DNA from: Cyanobacterium sp. HL-69
GTDB taxonomy: Bacteria > Cyanobacteriota > Cyanobacteriia > Cyanobacteriales > Cyanobacteriaceae
Reading direction: 5' to 3'
NCBI GenBank assembly: GCA_002813895.1
Contig: CP024912.1
Coordinates: 1,798,001 to 1,862,000, forward strand
Length of the DNA: 64,000 bases
This document shows positions 8,603 through 18,386 of this stretch, in pieces. Every line of letters starts with the position of its first letter. Within the stretch, counting starts at the first letter, position 1. Made by a program: the position numbers and the translations under genes. The notes under the pieces were generated by a model that was not told where the DNA came from, ran no database searches, and worked only from the letters and a program-made list of their open reading frames with translations.

Positions 8603-10141
8603 TTACGACAACCTAGTTAAAATACCTAAAATCTTCTTAGAAGTTGGAGTTAACAAAGTACGCCGATAAGCATCAGCAGCTTTTTTAATAGCATCAGCTT
8701 GGGTAGGATAAGAATGAATCACCGACGACAAACCATTTAATCCCACCCCATTAACCATGGCTGTGCTAATTTCTGAAATCATCTCCCCTGCATGACTTGC
8801 CACAATGGTAGCCCCCAAAATTTTATCCGAGCCTTTTTTGTGGATAATTTTTACAAAACCTTCCTCCTCGCTATCTACGATCGCGCGATCGACCCCACTA
8901 AACAAAATTTTGATAACATTATATTCAATGCCCTTATCCTCCGCATCATGAGCATACATACCCACATGGGCAATTTCAGGATCGCTAAAAGTAACCCAAG
9001 GAATTACCAAATCACTAAACTTCGCCTTACCCAACCCAAAAGGAGAAAACAGAGTATTCTTGATCACAATACGCGCCATAGCGTCCGCCGTGTGGGTAAA
9101 CTTAAAACGGCTACAAATATCCCCTGCTGCAAAAATTTTCGGGTTAGTAGTCCGTAAAAAATCATTCACCACAACCCCCCTACGGTTATCATATTCCACC
9201 CCCACCGCTTCGAGGTTCAAACCCTCCACATTGGGCGCCCTTCCTGCCCCCATCAAAATCTCATCCACAATTATAAAATCTTCCCCCTTATCAAAGCGAT
9301 AATATATCTTCTTACCCTCTTCCGTATTTTCCACCCGCACAGGTTGAGCCGATAAAATTAAATTCATCTTTTCCCTGATAAAAGTATCTTCGATAATCTG
9401 CGCCGCCTCCTCATCCTCCTTATTCAAAAGATGGGGATATTTATGAATTAAGCTAACCTGAGAGCCTAGACGATGAAAAGTTTGGGCTAATTCACAACCA
9501 ATGGGCCCTCCTCCTATGACTGCCAACCGAGGGGGTAATTCCGTCAACGAGAAAATAGTTTCATTGGTGCGAAAACCAACCTTCTCAATGCCTTCTATCT
9601 TCGGAGTAACAGCCCTTGCCCCCGTAGCAATCACCGCTTTTTTATAATTTAACTTTTGCCCATCCACTTCAATGGCACTACCCCGCACAAAATGAGCCTC
9701 CCCCAAAAATACGTCAATGCCCAAATTTTTGAACCGAGTTGCCGAATCATGGTGACTAATCCCCGCCCTTAATTTACGCATCCTTGCCATAACTTGAGGA
9801 AAATCAATGGTAACACCATCCACATTTACCCCCAAATCAGGCGCTTTGAGTATTTCCCCAATCACCTTCGCCGAACGAATTATCGCCTTAGAAGGTACAC
9901 ACCCAAAATTGAGACAATCTCCCCCCATCAGGTGCTTTTCTACGAGGGCAACCTTCAAGCCTAAATCTAATCCTGCAGCCCCTGCCGCCACTACTAGCCC
10001 TGCTGTACCTGCCCCGATGACCACTAGGTCATATTTATCTTTGGGGCTGGGATTTTGCCAATCTGGAGGGTGTACATAGGAGATGAGTTGTTGGTTATAT
10101 TCATCCATGGGAGGAATGTTTATGGATTGTTGTTTGTTCAT
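8603..10141 (-). CDS. FAD/NAD disulfide oxidoreductase, mercuric-reductase-like
   Basis: A 512-residue class I pyridine nucleotide-disulfide reductase. It has the FAD motif VIGAGTAGLVVAAGAAG, the redox-active pair in GGDCLNFGCVPSKAI, an NAD motif VIGGGPIGCELAQ, and the second FAD motif FAAGDICSRFKF. The C-terminal dimerisation domain has the catalytic HSYPTQAD region. Databases often call this type mercuric reductase, but it lacks both the N-terminal heavy-metal domain and the C-terminal vicinal cysteines of true MerA, so that name is not justified. Its ATG overlaps the stop of the upstream TVP38 gene (ATGA), so the two are translationally coupled. The substrate is unknown. Confidence 0.88.
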   Translation of the reverse strand: MNKQQSINIPPMDEYNQQLISYVHPPDWQNPSPKDKYDLVVIGAGTAGLVVAAGAAGLDLGLKVALVEKHLMGGDCLNFGCVPSKAIIRSAKVIGEILKAPDLGVNVDGVTIDFPQVMARMRKLRAGISHHDSATRFKNLGIDVFLGEAHFVRGSAIEVDGQKLNYKKAVIATGARAVTPKIEGIEKVGFRTNETIFSLTELPPRLAVIGGGPIGCELAQTFHRLGSQVSLIHKYPHLLNKEDEEAAQIIEDTFIREKMNLILSAQPVRVENTEEGKKIYYRFDKGEDFIIVDEILMGAGRAPNVEGLNLEAVGVEYDNRRGVVVNDFLRTTNPKIFAAGDICSRFKFTHTADAMARIVIKNTLFSPFGLGKAKFSDLVIPWVTFSDPEIAHVGMYAHDAEDKGIEYNVIKILFSGVDRAIVDSEEEGFVKIIHKKGSDKILGATIVASHAGEMISEISTAMVNGVGLNGLSSVIHSYPTQADAIKKAADAYRRTLLTPTSKKILGILTRLS

Positions 10142-10908
10142 TTTGTAGGTTCTAATACTTGATTTTCAAGGGCTTTTCTAGCTATTTTGGTAACATAAAC
10201 GGTAACGGCAACGGTGGCAATAAAACCAATAATTCTGATAGTCCATTCTACGGTGGGGTTACTGGGAGTATCTGTGCCGATGGTGGCAATATTTCCTGCT
10301 AATGAGCCGATATAGACATACATAATGGTGCCTGGTATCATACCCACTGAACCGATAAAATAATCTTTGAGAGATACCCTTGTGACTCCGTAGGCGTAGT
10401 TAAGAAGGTTGAAGGGGAAAACGGGGGATAAACGGGTAAGTAGCACAATTTTTAATCCTTCTCGCCCTACGGCTTCATCGATGGCTGCAAATTTTTGGTT
10501 ACCTTGTATCTTTCCTGCTACCCAATCTCGGGCGATATATCTACCGACTAAAAAGGCTAGGGTGGCGCCGATAGTTGCCCCAATAAAGACGTATATGGAA
10601 CCTAAAACAACTCCGAAGACGACTCCGCCCCCAAGGGTGAGAATGGAACCGGGTAAGAAGGCTACGGTAGCTATTATATATAACAGGATAAAGGCGATCG
10701 CCCCTAATCCTCCTAAACTATCAATCCATTGCAAGGCATCGAGTAACCATTGTTGAGGGTTAAAGCCTCCTCCTGTTTCTTGGGCAAATACGGGATGGAT
10801 ATGGAAAAGTAGGGTTAGAGCCAGTGTGGATAAACTTAACATTATTAGCTGTGAAAAATTGGATATTTTATCTTTCATTTTATCGACACTTTTGTTTAAT
10901 GGTGTCAT
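10138..10908 (-). CDS. TVP38/TMEM64 family membrane protein (copy 1)
   Basis: A 256-residue integral membrane protein of the TVP38/TMEM64 (DedA-related, VTT domain) family. It begins with a hydrophobic leader ending near HPVFAQ, followed by about five membrane segments. Family motifs are FLPGSILTLGGGVVFG, the amphipathic GATLAFLVGRYIARDWV and LLTRLSPVFPFNLLNYAYG. The general role of the family is debated (lipid or polyamine transport); I do not infer a substrate. It overlaps the reductase by 4 bp and sits 4 bp after the second TVP38 gene, so all three form one operon. Confidence 0.9.
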   Translation of the reverse strand: MTPLNKSVDKMKDKISNFSQLIMLSLSTLALTLLFHIHPVFAQETGGGFNPQQWLLDALQWIDSLGGLGAIAFILLYIIATVAFLPGSILTLGGGVVFGVVLGSIYVFIGATIGATLAFLVGRYIARDWVAGKIQGNQKFAAIDEAVGREGLKIVLLTRLSPVFPFNLLNYAYGVTRVSLKDYFIGSVGMIPGTIMYVYIGSLAGNIATIGTDTPSNPTVEWTIRIIGFIATVAVTVYVTKIARKALENQVLEPTK

Positions 10909-10912
10909 TGTT

Positions 10913-11665
10913 TTATTCTCTATTTTTAAGGTTATCTGTAAGAGCTTTTTTTGCTAATTTATTAAGATATAATGTCAGCAAAATGGTTGCTAATAATCCC
11001 ATTATGCGCAAGGTTAATGCTAAAAATTGACTGGTATTATTAGGAGCATCATTTAATCTATCTACACTGGCTAAATCTGTAGCTAATGAACCGATATAAA
11101 CATAAGCGAATACACCGGGAAACATTCCTAATGAACCAATCAAATAATCTCGCAATGAAATAGTAGTAATACCTAATAGGTAGTTAAGTAAATTAAAAGG
11201 AAACAGGGGAGAAAGACGCATTAAAAAGACTATCTTCCAACCTTCTTGGGCGATGGCCCGATCAACTGCTTTAAATTTAGGATATTTTTCTAGTTTTTTT
11301 AAGACTAAATCTCTACAAAAATAACGCCCTAATAAAAATGCAAAAATAGCTCCTAAAATGGCGGCTATTAAAACATAAAAGGTTCCCCATACTGTTCCAT
11401 ATAAACAACCTCCTTTCATGGTTAATAGTGAACCAGGGATAAATAAAAGAGTAGCAACATTATAAATAATAATAAATAATAGGGATCCTAAAATTCCCAT
11501 TTCTTTAATGCGACTCAAAGATTGAATCCAAAAAGAAGAAAAATCAAGTTGATAGGAAGCGATAAAGGCGATCGCACTTAATCCCAAAATTATCAGCCAC
11601 TTAATTTTAGTAAATTTATTGCTCTTAACAGAAGATTTAGAATTCATATCTTCGTGATATTCCAT
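10913..11665 (-). CDS. TVP38/TMEM64 family membrane protein (copy 2)
   Basis: A paralogue of the next gene, about 250 residues, with the same motif order: FIPGSLLTMKGGCLYG, GAIFAFLLGRYFCRD and LMRLSPLFPFNLLNYLLG. There are about five to six membrane segments and a lysine-rich tail. The start is uncertain: the ATG at 11665 is annotated; 11647 is also possible and a TTG at 11680 is less likely. It is the first gene of the three-gene operon that ends in the disulfide reductase. Confidence 0.88.
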   Translation of the reverse strand: MEYHEDMNSKSSVKSNKFTKIKWLIILGLSAIAFIASYQLDFSSFWIQSLSRIKEMGILGSLLFIIIYNVATLLFIPGSLLTMKGGCLYGTVWGTFYVLIAAILGAIFAFLLGRYFCRDLVLKKLEKYPKFKAVDRAIAQEGWKIVFLMRLSPLFPFNLLNYLLGITTISLRDYLIGSLGMFPGVFAYVYIGSLATDLASVDRLNDAPNNTSQFLALTLRIMGLLATILLTLYLNKLAKKALTDNLKNRE

Positions 11666-11891
11666 CAATTGATTTATCAAGGATACGAACTCTATGAGAA
11701 AATGGATTTAAAAGTTTTGAAAGTGTCAAATAAATAGTATTATGGCTATGAAATGAGCTTTTATTAAAATAAATATTGAAATTATTTCTAAAAAATATAA
11801 TTCTACTATCGATAATTTTGTAAAAGGATTTAGGGGTTATTAAATTGAATCTCAAAATGTTCTTACAAGAACATTTCTAACTTTGAAAAAA

Positions 11892-12752
11892 CTAAAATAT
11901 AGCTAATTCTCCCACAATTAATAAACCAACAAATATAAATAGTATTCCCATGGCACGTTCTAATTTTTGTTGAGATAATTTTGTGGCAACTATTGAACCT
12001 AGCTGCGCCCCCATTAAAACCCCTGGAACGGTAAATATAACGATATTTAACACCATTTGTAATTCTTCTCCCCCTGCTTGGGCAAATTGAATAACATGAC
12101 CAATGGATGCAATTAGGGCGGTGATGGCGACTATAAATACGCTAGTGGCGATCGCAACTGGACTCGGTACACGGCATCTTTGAATAAGATAAAATCCATT
12201 TAATTGACCTAATCCCGTGGATACCATGCCCAAAAATAATGCCCCTATACTTGCCAATAAACGTCCTTCAGTGCCGTTGTAGATGGTGTAATAGTATGTT
12301 TTGTTATTTTTGTCAGTAATGCAGGTTTGAAGTTCTTTTTTTTCTTGAATATTTTTTATATCCTCATCCAATAATTCTAAGGTATGTTTATCAGGGGATT
12401 TCAAAAAACTGGTGGCAATGACAAATAAACCCACTGCCAAAATTCCTTTGAGGACATCAGCAGGAATAATATTTCCAAACCATGTACCTAGTAACGCCAT
12501 GGGAATACTAACCAGTAAGAGCATTCTACCCAACTTGAAATCAATTAAACTTTTGCGAATATAGGCAAACAAACCACTGGAAAAGCCAAAAACCTCGGTA
12601 ATTAAACCGATACCGATGGCTACTTCTGGAGGTAACTTTAGGGCAATGAGGAATAAAGGAGTAAAAAAAGTGGCCCCCTCTACCCCCGAAGCCATGGCAA
12701 TGGTAGCGATACCGATGGCAGTGGGAAACAAATACCAGTATTCTAAATTCAT
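11892..12752 (-). CDS. TauE/SafE family sulfite/sulfonate exporter-like permease
   Basis: A 286-residue permease with eight or so predicted membrane segments in two homologous halves. Typical family sequences are GVEGATFFTPLFLIAL at the N-terminus, GIGLITEVFGFSSGLFAYIR, and in the second half FTVPGVLMGAQLGSIVATKL. The two halves are joined by a hydrophilic loop of about 45 residues with acidic and lysine-rich sequence. The family exports organosulfur compounds or sulfite, but the substrate cannot be read from sequence. It lies on the same strand as the TVP38 operon, 227 bp away. Confidence 0.85.
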   Translation of the reverse strand: MNLEYWYLFPTAIGIATIAMASGVEGATFFTPLFLIALKLPPEVAIGIGLITEVFGFSSGLFAYIRKSLIDFKLGRMLLLVSIPMALLGTWFGNIIPADVLKGILAVGLFVIATSFLKSPDKHTLELLDEDIKNIQEKKELQTCITDKNNKTYYYTIYNGTEGRLLASIGALFLGMVSTGLGQLNGFYLIQRCRVPSPVAIATSVFIVAITALIASIGHVIQFAQAGGEELQMVLNIVIFTVPGVLMGAQLGSIVATKLSQQKLERAMGILFIFVGLLIVGELAIF

Positions 12753-12938
12753 TGATTGTAAATCCTTTTTTCCTTGGGCTTCGTATTTTTATTAAATGTA
12801 TATAGCAATCCCATTTGAGTTGTAAAATTTAAATCCCCCCCTACTGCCCTTGATAAGGGGAAAATTAAAGGTAGGTTGTTTACAAATTGTTTGGAATTAC
12901 CATACATTACTCTTTTGTAAAATAATCAGTTAATCACC

Positions 12939-13493
12939 ATGCTGTCAAATCAGACAGATGCAGAACTTTTTAAGCAATTACGTTCAGGAAATATTAATGC
13001 TTTAGGAATTTTCTATGAGCGTTATGGTGAGATTGTCTATCGTGTGGCGTTACGTATGTTGGGCAACACTCAAGAGGCGGAGGATTTAACCCAAGAGATT
13101 TTCCTTTATCTCTCGAAAAAGGGAAATTATGATGAAAATCGAGGCTCAATGGTAGTTTTTTTGGTGACAATGACTCGCTCACGGGCTATTGATAGACACA
13201 GGCAAAAAAATTCTCATCGACAACGGATTGTTAAATGGTTCAATAATTCTCCTTCTCAGGAATATGGTGGTTTGATGGATAAAGTTGCCCTTAGGGAAGT
13301 GTCACACAAGGTTAGAAATGCGATCGCCCGTTTACCCATGCAACATCAACGGGTATTAGAAATGGCTTATTTTGACGGTTTAAGCCAATCAGAAATTGCC
13401 GAGCAGTTAAATATGCCCCTTGGTACGGTGAAAACCTATAAACGCAAAGGATTATTAAAGCTCAGAGAATTATTACAGGAGTTAGTAAATTAA
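12939..13493 (+). CDS. ECF-type RNA polymerase sigma factor
   Basis: A 184-residue group IV sigma factor. Region 2 is clear: LGIFYERYGEIVYRVALRML, then NTQEAEDLTQEIFLYL and the -10 recognition helix SRAIDRHR. Region 4 has the helix-turn-helix: QHQRVLEMAYFDGLSQSEIA and MPLGTVKTYKRKGLLKLRE. It directs RNA polymerase to stress promoters. The next gene starts 2 bp after its stop and encodes a membrane anti-sigma factor, the usual control partner. It resembles sigma-K/RskA-type pairs, which respond to redox or envelope signals; the signal here is unknown. Confidence 0.93.
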   Translation: MLSNQTDAELFKQLRSGNINALGIFYERYGEIVYRVALRMLGNTQEAEDLTQEIFLYLSKKGNYDENRGSMVVFLVTMTRSRAIDRHRQKNSHRQRIVKWFNNSPSQEYGGLMDKVALREVSHKVRNAIARLPMQHQRVLEMAYFDGLSQSEIAEQLNMPLGTVKTYKRKGLLKLRELLQELVN

Positions 13494-13495
13494 TT

Positions 13496-14260
13496 ATGCA
13501 AGAATTTACAGAAGAAGAAATTAGAGGGCTTTTAGCCAGTTATGTTTTGGGAGACTCTACCCCCGAAGAAACAGCTATGGTAAATGATTTATTACAATCC
13601 CACCCAGAGTTACAAGAGGAAATTGATAGCTTACAAAAAACCCTTGCCCTTTATCCTCTTGCCTTACCAGAGGTAGAATTACCAAAGGCATTGGGCGATC
13701 ATATTTTAGCTCAAGCCCAACAAGAAAATCAAGTAAATCAAACCATAGTTAAAAATTCATCCTTACCCTTAAAACCTTTTCTTAGTGTCATTGGTGCTAC
13801 CTTAATCGTAGTTTTGGGAGGTTATAACTATAGTCTGCAAAGGCAAATTGCCCAAATGGATAGGGAATTACAAGAATATCAAAGTGCAATCCTGAAAGAA
13901 TCTGCTTTGCCGCACGCACTTTCACGCCAAGAAAATGATAATCTTGTTTCCCTCAGAGGCACAGAATCCAACCCCCAATCATCAGGAAGTTTGTTACTCA
14001 ATATTGAGGCAGATACCATTATGATAACAACCCAAAATTTAGATCCCATAGAACAAAATCAGGTATATCGTCTTTGGGGAATAGTAGATGGAAAAGAAGT
14101 ATATTGTGGGGAATTTAGACCAGATTCACAAGGTAATAGTTTGATAAAATTACCCTTAGATCCAAATATGGTCAATTCTTCTCAAATAGTAATCACCCTA
14201 GAAAACTCAGAAAGTGATCTAACTCCGCAAGGACAAGCCGTTATGGTCAGTAACTTATAA
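13496..14260 (+). CDS. RskA-type membrane anti-sigma factor
   Basis: A 254-residue anti-sigma factor partnered with the preceding ECF sigma. The N-terminal cytoplasmic part has the sequence IRGLLASYVLGDSTPEE typical of RskA-like proteins, and no zinc-binding HxxxCxxC motif. A single membrane segment lies near residues 92-110 (PFLSVIGATLIVVLGGYNYS), followed by a short coiled coil. The C-terminal extracytoplasmic domain is RskA-like: NQVYRLWGIVDGKEVYCGEF. The single-TM design fits control by signal-driven proteolysis, which is known for the family and inferred here. Confidence 0.88.
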   Translation: MQEFTEEEIRGLLASYVLGDSTPEETAMVNDLLQSHPELQEEIDSLQKTLALYPLALPEVELPKALGDHILAQAQQENQVNQTIVKNSSLPLKPFLSVIGATLIVVLGGYNYSLQRQIAQMDRELQEYQSAILKESALPHALSRQENDNLVSLRGTESNPQSSGSLLLNIEADTIMITTQNLDPIEQNQVYRLWGIVDGKEVYCGEFRPDSQGNSLIKLPLDPNMVNSSQIVITLENSESDLTPQGQAVMVSNL

Positions 14261-14333
14261 AGTAATAAAATCTGACCGTCAGGGTAAACACGAATAAGTT
14301 TAAGCCTTTTAGCTTTAAATTGTTTTTAAATTA

Positions 14334-14700
14334 TCAACTATCTTTTTTTTGCAAAACTGCAGTTAAATAAACTAGATTTCCATCGACAAAACCATTGTAA
14401 GTTTTACTATTTTTTACCCCCGCAAATTCAGAAAAAACATGACGTAAAATTGTAGGTACATTCTTATTGATTTTTTCTTTTTTTAATTGATCAATTAATT
14501 CTAAAGCCTTAATTACATTAGGGGTGATATTTTGTTTTTCTACTAAAACTAAACCAGACTTAGTCAAACTTTTTTCTAATTTCTCCACTCCAAATCATTT
14601 ACAGGACGTAAATCAGCCCAGGAGAACAAACCATGAGGCTTTAAAACTCTATGAACTTCTGCTAAAAATTTATCCATAGAACCGTATCCTTGAGCAATTA
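14334..14700 (-). pseudogene. Broken SAM-dependent methyltransferase fragment
   Basis: Only the C-terminal part of a class I methyltransferase survives. The first piece reads GSMDKFLAEVHRVLKPHGLF followed by ADLRPVNDLE, the post-motif II/III region of the family. The frame then shifts at about 14580 and continues as KLEKSLTKSGLVLVEKQNI to the stop at 14334. The SAM-binding N-terminal half is gone and is replaced, in frame, by a transposase fragment. No function should be expected. Confidence 0.75.
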
Positions 14701-14944
14701 TATCAAAGACACCTTCTTTTTTCCAGTTTTTATAATGCCAATAAATGGTAGAATCGGGAGGTAAATCCTTTGGTAAATCAGAGCCATTACAGCGATTTTT
14801 GAGTTGATAAAAGATACCATCCCAAATTTGTCTTTTAGACCACTTTGGTGGATAAGTTCTTTTTTTCTTTGGTAATAGAGGTTTAATTATTTCCCATTCT
14901 TGATCACTTAGACTGCTAGAGTAAGCCATTATTCCATTTATCAA
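14701..14944 (-). mobile_element. IS5-family transposase N-terminal fragment
   Basis: About 80 codons of an IS5-type (DUF4096) transposase: MAYSSSLSDQEWEIIKPLLP, then KWSKRQIWDGIFYQLKN and LPPDSTIYWHYKNWKKEG. The catalytic DDE domain is absent. The reading frame runs directly into a methyltransferase remnant, creating a chimeric ORF. On its other side, at about 15000, begins a histidine kinase with no N-terminal half. The simplest inference is an insertion followed by a deletion that joined two unrelated genes. Confidence 0.8.
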
Positions 14945-14999
14945 TTTGTTCCTCTCAATATTCTACTAGATACCAAATGGGTTCTATAACAGAGAGGGG

Positions 15000-16011
15000 T
15001 TTGAGGTAGGGATCAGAAATTGTGATTTTTATATTTCCATTGAAGATAGTGGTATTGGTATTCCAGAGGAAGATATAGAAAGGGTATTTGAGTCTTTTAC
15101 TCAACAAAATGGGCAAAATAATCGTAAATATGGTGGCACGGGATTGGGGCTGACAATTACCAAAAAGCTGGTTGATATGCTTGATGGCAAAATGGAGGTG
15201 TCTAGTACGGTGGGCATTGGTAGTATTTTTACGGCTACTTTTCCTTTGGTGAGTTGTGCGCTGGAGTCTCCTTCTCCTTGTGTATCTTTTCCTGATTATA
15301 ATTTGGAACAGTTTGAGCCTTTAACTATTTTGGTGACGGATGATGTGGCTTCTAATTTGGAGTTGATTAAAGGATTTTTTCATAGTACTCTCCATCATCT
15401 TATTTTTGCAAGGAATGGTCAAGAGGCGATCGCCAATACCCTGCGATATAAACCTCAACTAATGCTCTTAGATCTAAAAATGCCTGTGTTAGATGGTATT
15501 GAAGTGGTGAAATTTTTGAAAAATAACCCTAGTACCGAAAATATTCCCATTATTATCGTCACCGCATCACCCCACGCAGAAAGTATAAAAGAAATTGCAT
15601 CCTCAATATTCGCGTTACTCCCTAAACCCCTTAGCCGTGGCAATATTGTGGAAATTCTCAAAAAATTATTCCATGAAAATAAATCTCTCAAAAGTACCTA
15701 TTTTGCCATTCCCAAACCGAAAATCAAAAATCTACCAAACCTAGACCATGGGCAACGGGCAGAAATGGTCAACACCCTGATTAACAACTACCTACCCCTA
15801 TGGGAAAAAGAAAGCCCAGAGAACTAAAATAACCGCTTATATTAGGGAATTTGCCCAAAATTTGACCAAAGAAGCCAAAAAGTATAATTATCAACCTCTA
15901 TGGGACTATAGCCACCATTTACAAGAACAAGTAAACTCCTTTGAAATTGATTTATTAGAGCAAACTCTCAATGATTTCCCTCATTTAATCGAATCAATCC
16001 AGAAAAACTAG
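15000..16011 (+). pseudogene. Truncated hybrid histidine kinase
   Basis: The remaining part starts inside the ATPase domain, at SIEDSGIGIPEEDIERVFES, continues through the G2 box GGTGLGLTITKKL, and then a full receiver domain (VTDDVASN, LLDLKMPVLDGIE, Lys in LLPKPLSRG). The sensor, dimerisation and N-box parts are missing. A one-base frameshift at about 15820 separates the receiver from its tail (ITAYIREFAQNLTKEAKKY), which ends at 16011. Both lesions argue that the gene is dead. A short in-frame ORF from 15144 could in theory still be translated. Confidence 0.85.
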
Positions 16012-16060
16012 GTATCATGATGACAACATATAAAAAAACCCTTTAACTGAATAAGATTAA

Positions 16061-18340
16061 ATGCCTAGCAATATTACCAGTCAGCAAGTAGAACAAATTG
16101 TTCATAATCTACATAATGATCCCTTTGAAATATTGGGTATTCACCTTCTTTCCGAGGAGGACGATAAAAAAACCTATGTGATTAGGGCTTATTTACCCAA
16201 AGCATCCGAAGCCTATGTTATCGCCCCAGAGCTTAGGGAAGAGTATAAGATGCGATCGCACCATCATCCCAACTTTTTTGAGTGTGAAATAGAAGCCCAC
16301 GAACTAAACAACTACCAACTAAAAATTAGACAAGGAGATCAAGAAAAAGTAGTCTACGATCCCTATCAATTCAAATCTAGCACCATCACCGACTACGACT
16401 TATACCTATTCCAAGAAGGAAACCACCATCGCATCTACGAAAAACTAGGCGCCCACGTCATGGAACAAAATGGCGTAAAAGGTGTTTACTTCGCCGTGTG
16501 GGCGCCCAATGCCCGTAACGTTTCTATCCTCGGAGACTTCAACAGTTGGGACGGTAGAGAACATCAAATGCGTAAAATTAATAATATCGTCTGGGAACTA
16601 TTTATCCCCGAATTAGACTTCGGCACCCACTACAAATACGAAATCAAAAACTGGGAAGGGCATATTTACGAAAAATCAGACCCCTTCGGCTTTGCCCAAG
16701 AAGTAAGACCAAAAACCGCCTCCATCGTTGCCGACTTAGACTCCTACCAATGGAATGACCAAGACTGGCTAGAAAAGCGCCGTAATACAGACCCCCTCAC
16801 CCAACCCATCTCCGTCTATGAACTCCATATCGGCTCATGGTTGCATACCTCAAAAGAACAACTCCCCAAAAACTACGGCAAACAAACCGAAGTTGTCACC
16901 GCCTCCGATGCCAAACCCGATGCCCGTTTCCTCACCTACTATGAATTAGCAGAAAGCCTCATTCCCTATATCAAACAATTAGGATACACCCACATCGAAC
17001 TATTACCCATCGCCGAACACCCCTTCGATGGCTCATGGGGTTATCAAGTAACAGGATACTACGCCCCCACCTCCCGTTATGGCTCCCCCGAAGACTTGAT
17101 GTATTTTATTGATCAATGTCACCTCAACGGCATCGGCGTAATTGTTGATTGGGTACCAGGACATTTTCCCAAAGATGGTCATGGACTCGCCTTTTTCGAT
17201 GGTACCCATTTATTTGAACATGGAGATCCTAGAAAAGGAGAACATAAAGGTTGGGGTACATTAGTATTTGACTACGGACGAAATGAAGTACGTAACTTCC
17301 TTGTTGCTAACGCCTTATTTTGGTTTGATAAATACCACATTGACGGAATCAGAGTTGATGCGGTTGCTTCCATGCTTTACCTCGACTATGACCGAGAAAA
17401 TGGTGAATGGGTAGCCAATGATTATGGGGGTAGGGAAAACATCGAAGCCGTGGAATTTTTACGACAGGTCAACGGAACTATTTTTAACTACTTCCCAGGT
17501 ATCCTTTCCATTGCCGAAGAATCAACCTCTTGGGCTATGGTATCCCGTCCCCCCTACATGGGCGGTTTGGGCTTCAATATGAAGTGGAACATGGGCTGGA
17601 TGCACGATATGCTCGACTATTTCGCCATGGATCCTTGGTTCCGCCAATTTCATCAAAATAGCATCACCTTCAGTATGTGGTATCACCACACGGAAAACTA
17701 TATGTTGGCCTTATCCCATGATGAAATTGTCCACGGTAAGAGCAATATTATAGGTAAGGTACCGGGAGACGAGTGGCAAAAGTTTGCTAACATCCGTAGT
17801 TTGTTTACTTATATGTTTGCACACCCCGGCAAGAAAACCATGTTTATGAGCATGGAGTTTGGGCAATGGACGGAATGGAATGTCTGGAAGGATTTAGAAT
17901 GGCACCTCCTCAATTATCAATCCCATGGACAATTGAAAGGGTTTTTTAGTAACCTTAACGCTATTTATAAGGCTGAACCCGCACTGTATGAAAGGGATTT
18001 TGAAGAAGAAGGTTTCCAGTGGATTGACTGTAGTGATAGTCGCCATAGTGTGGTTTCTTTTATTCGTCGTGCCAAGGATTCTGCTGATTTTATCCTTGTG
18101 GTTTGTAACTTTACTCCCCAACCCCATAGCCATTATCGTGTAGGAGTGCCAGAAGCTGGATTTTATAGCGAAATTTTTAACAGTGATTCTAAGGATTATG
18201 GCGGTAGTAATATGGGTAATTTAGGCGGAAAATGGACTGATGAATGGTTTTTCCATGATTATCCCCACTCCCTTGATTTATGTTTACCTCCCCTCGGTGT
18301 GCTGATGCTCAAGTTAAATCGTGATAAGTCTCCAAATTAG
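16061..18340 (+). CDS. glgB: 1,4-alpha-glucan branching enzyme
   Basis: A 759-residue GH13 enzyme, the normal cyanobacterial length, that introduces alpha-1,6 branches into glycogen in the cytoplasm. Parts in order: an N-terminal module, the CBM48 domain (GVYFAVWAPNARNVSILGDF), the TIM barrel and a C-terminal beta domain. Catalytic region motifs are intact: DWVPGHFPKDGHGL, the nucleophile Asp in GIRVDAVASMLYLDY, the acid/base Glu in SIAEESTSWAMVSRP, and the Asp in LALSHDEIVHGK. It stands alone between a kinase pseudogene and the convergent pstS gene. Confidence 0.98.
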   Translation: MPSNITSQQVEQIVHNLHNDPFEILGIHLLSEEDDKKTYVIRAYLPKASEAYVIAPELREEYKMRSHHHPNFFECEIEAHELNNYQLKIRQGDQEKVVYDPYQFKSSTITDYDLYLFQEGNHHRIYEKLGAHVMEQNGVKGVYFAVWAPNARNVSILGDFNSWDGREHQMRKINNIVWELFIPELDFGTHYKYEIKNWEGHIYEKSDPFGFAQEVRPKTASIVADLDSYQWNDQDWLEKRRNTDPLTQPISVYELHIGSWLHTSKEQLPKNYGKQTEVVTASDAKPDARFLTYYELAESLIPYIKQLGYTHIELLPIAEHPFDGSWGYQVTGYYAPTSRYGSPEDLMYFIDQCHLNGIGVIVDWVPGHFPKDGHGLAFFDGTHLFEHGDPRKGEHKGWGTLVFDYGRNEVRNFLVANALFWFDKYHIDGIRVDAVASMLYLDYDRENGEWVANDYGGRENIEAVEFLRQVNGTIFNYFPGILSIAEESTSWAMVSRPPYMGGLGFNMKWNMGWMHDMLDYFAMDPWFRQFHQNSITFSMWYHHTENYMLALSHDEIVHGKSNIIGKVPGDEWQKFANIRSLFTYMFAHPGKKTMFMSMEFGQWTEWNVWKDLEWHLLNYQSHGQLKGFFSNLNAIYKAEPALYERDFEEEGFQWIDCSDSRHSVVSFIRRAKDSADFILVVCNFTPQPHSHYRVGVPEAGFYSEIFNSDSKDYGGSNMGNLGGKWTDEWFFHDYPHSLDLCLPPLGVLMLKLNRDKSPN

Positions 18341-18349
18341 TAGTTTTAT

Positions 18350-18368
18350 GGGTAGGAAAAACCTACCC
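18350..18368 (+). terminator. Hairpin after glgB
   Basis: A perfect 7-bp stem GGGTAGG/CCTACCC with an AAAAA loop, 10 bp after the glgB stop. The following bases are AT-rich but lack a clean T run, so terminator activity is likely but not certain. Confidence 0.45.
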
Positions 18369-18386
18369 AATATGGAATTTTACTAT

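Noticed and set aside
8603-10141. Mercuric reductase (merA) identity
   Set aside because: No heavy-metal N-terminal domain and no C-terminal cysteine pair; no mer operon genes nearby.
11637-11855. 72-codon minus-strand ORF between TVP38 and TauE genes
   Set aside because: Overlaps the TVP38 start in another frame, has AT-driven composition (many Ile, Asn, Phe) and no family-like pattern.
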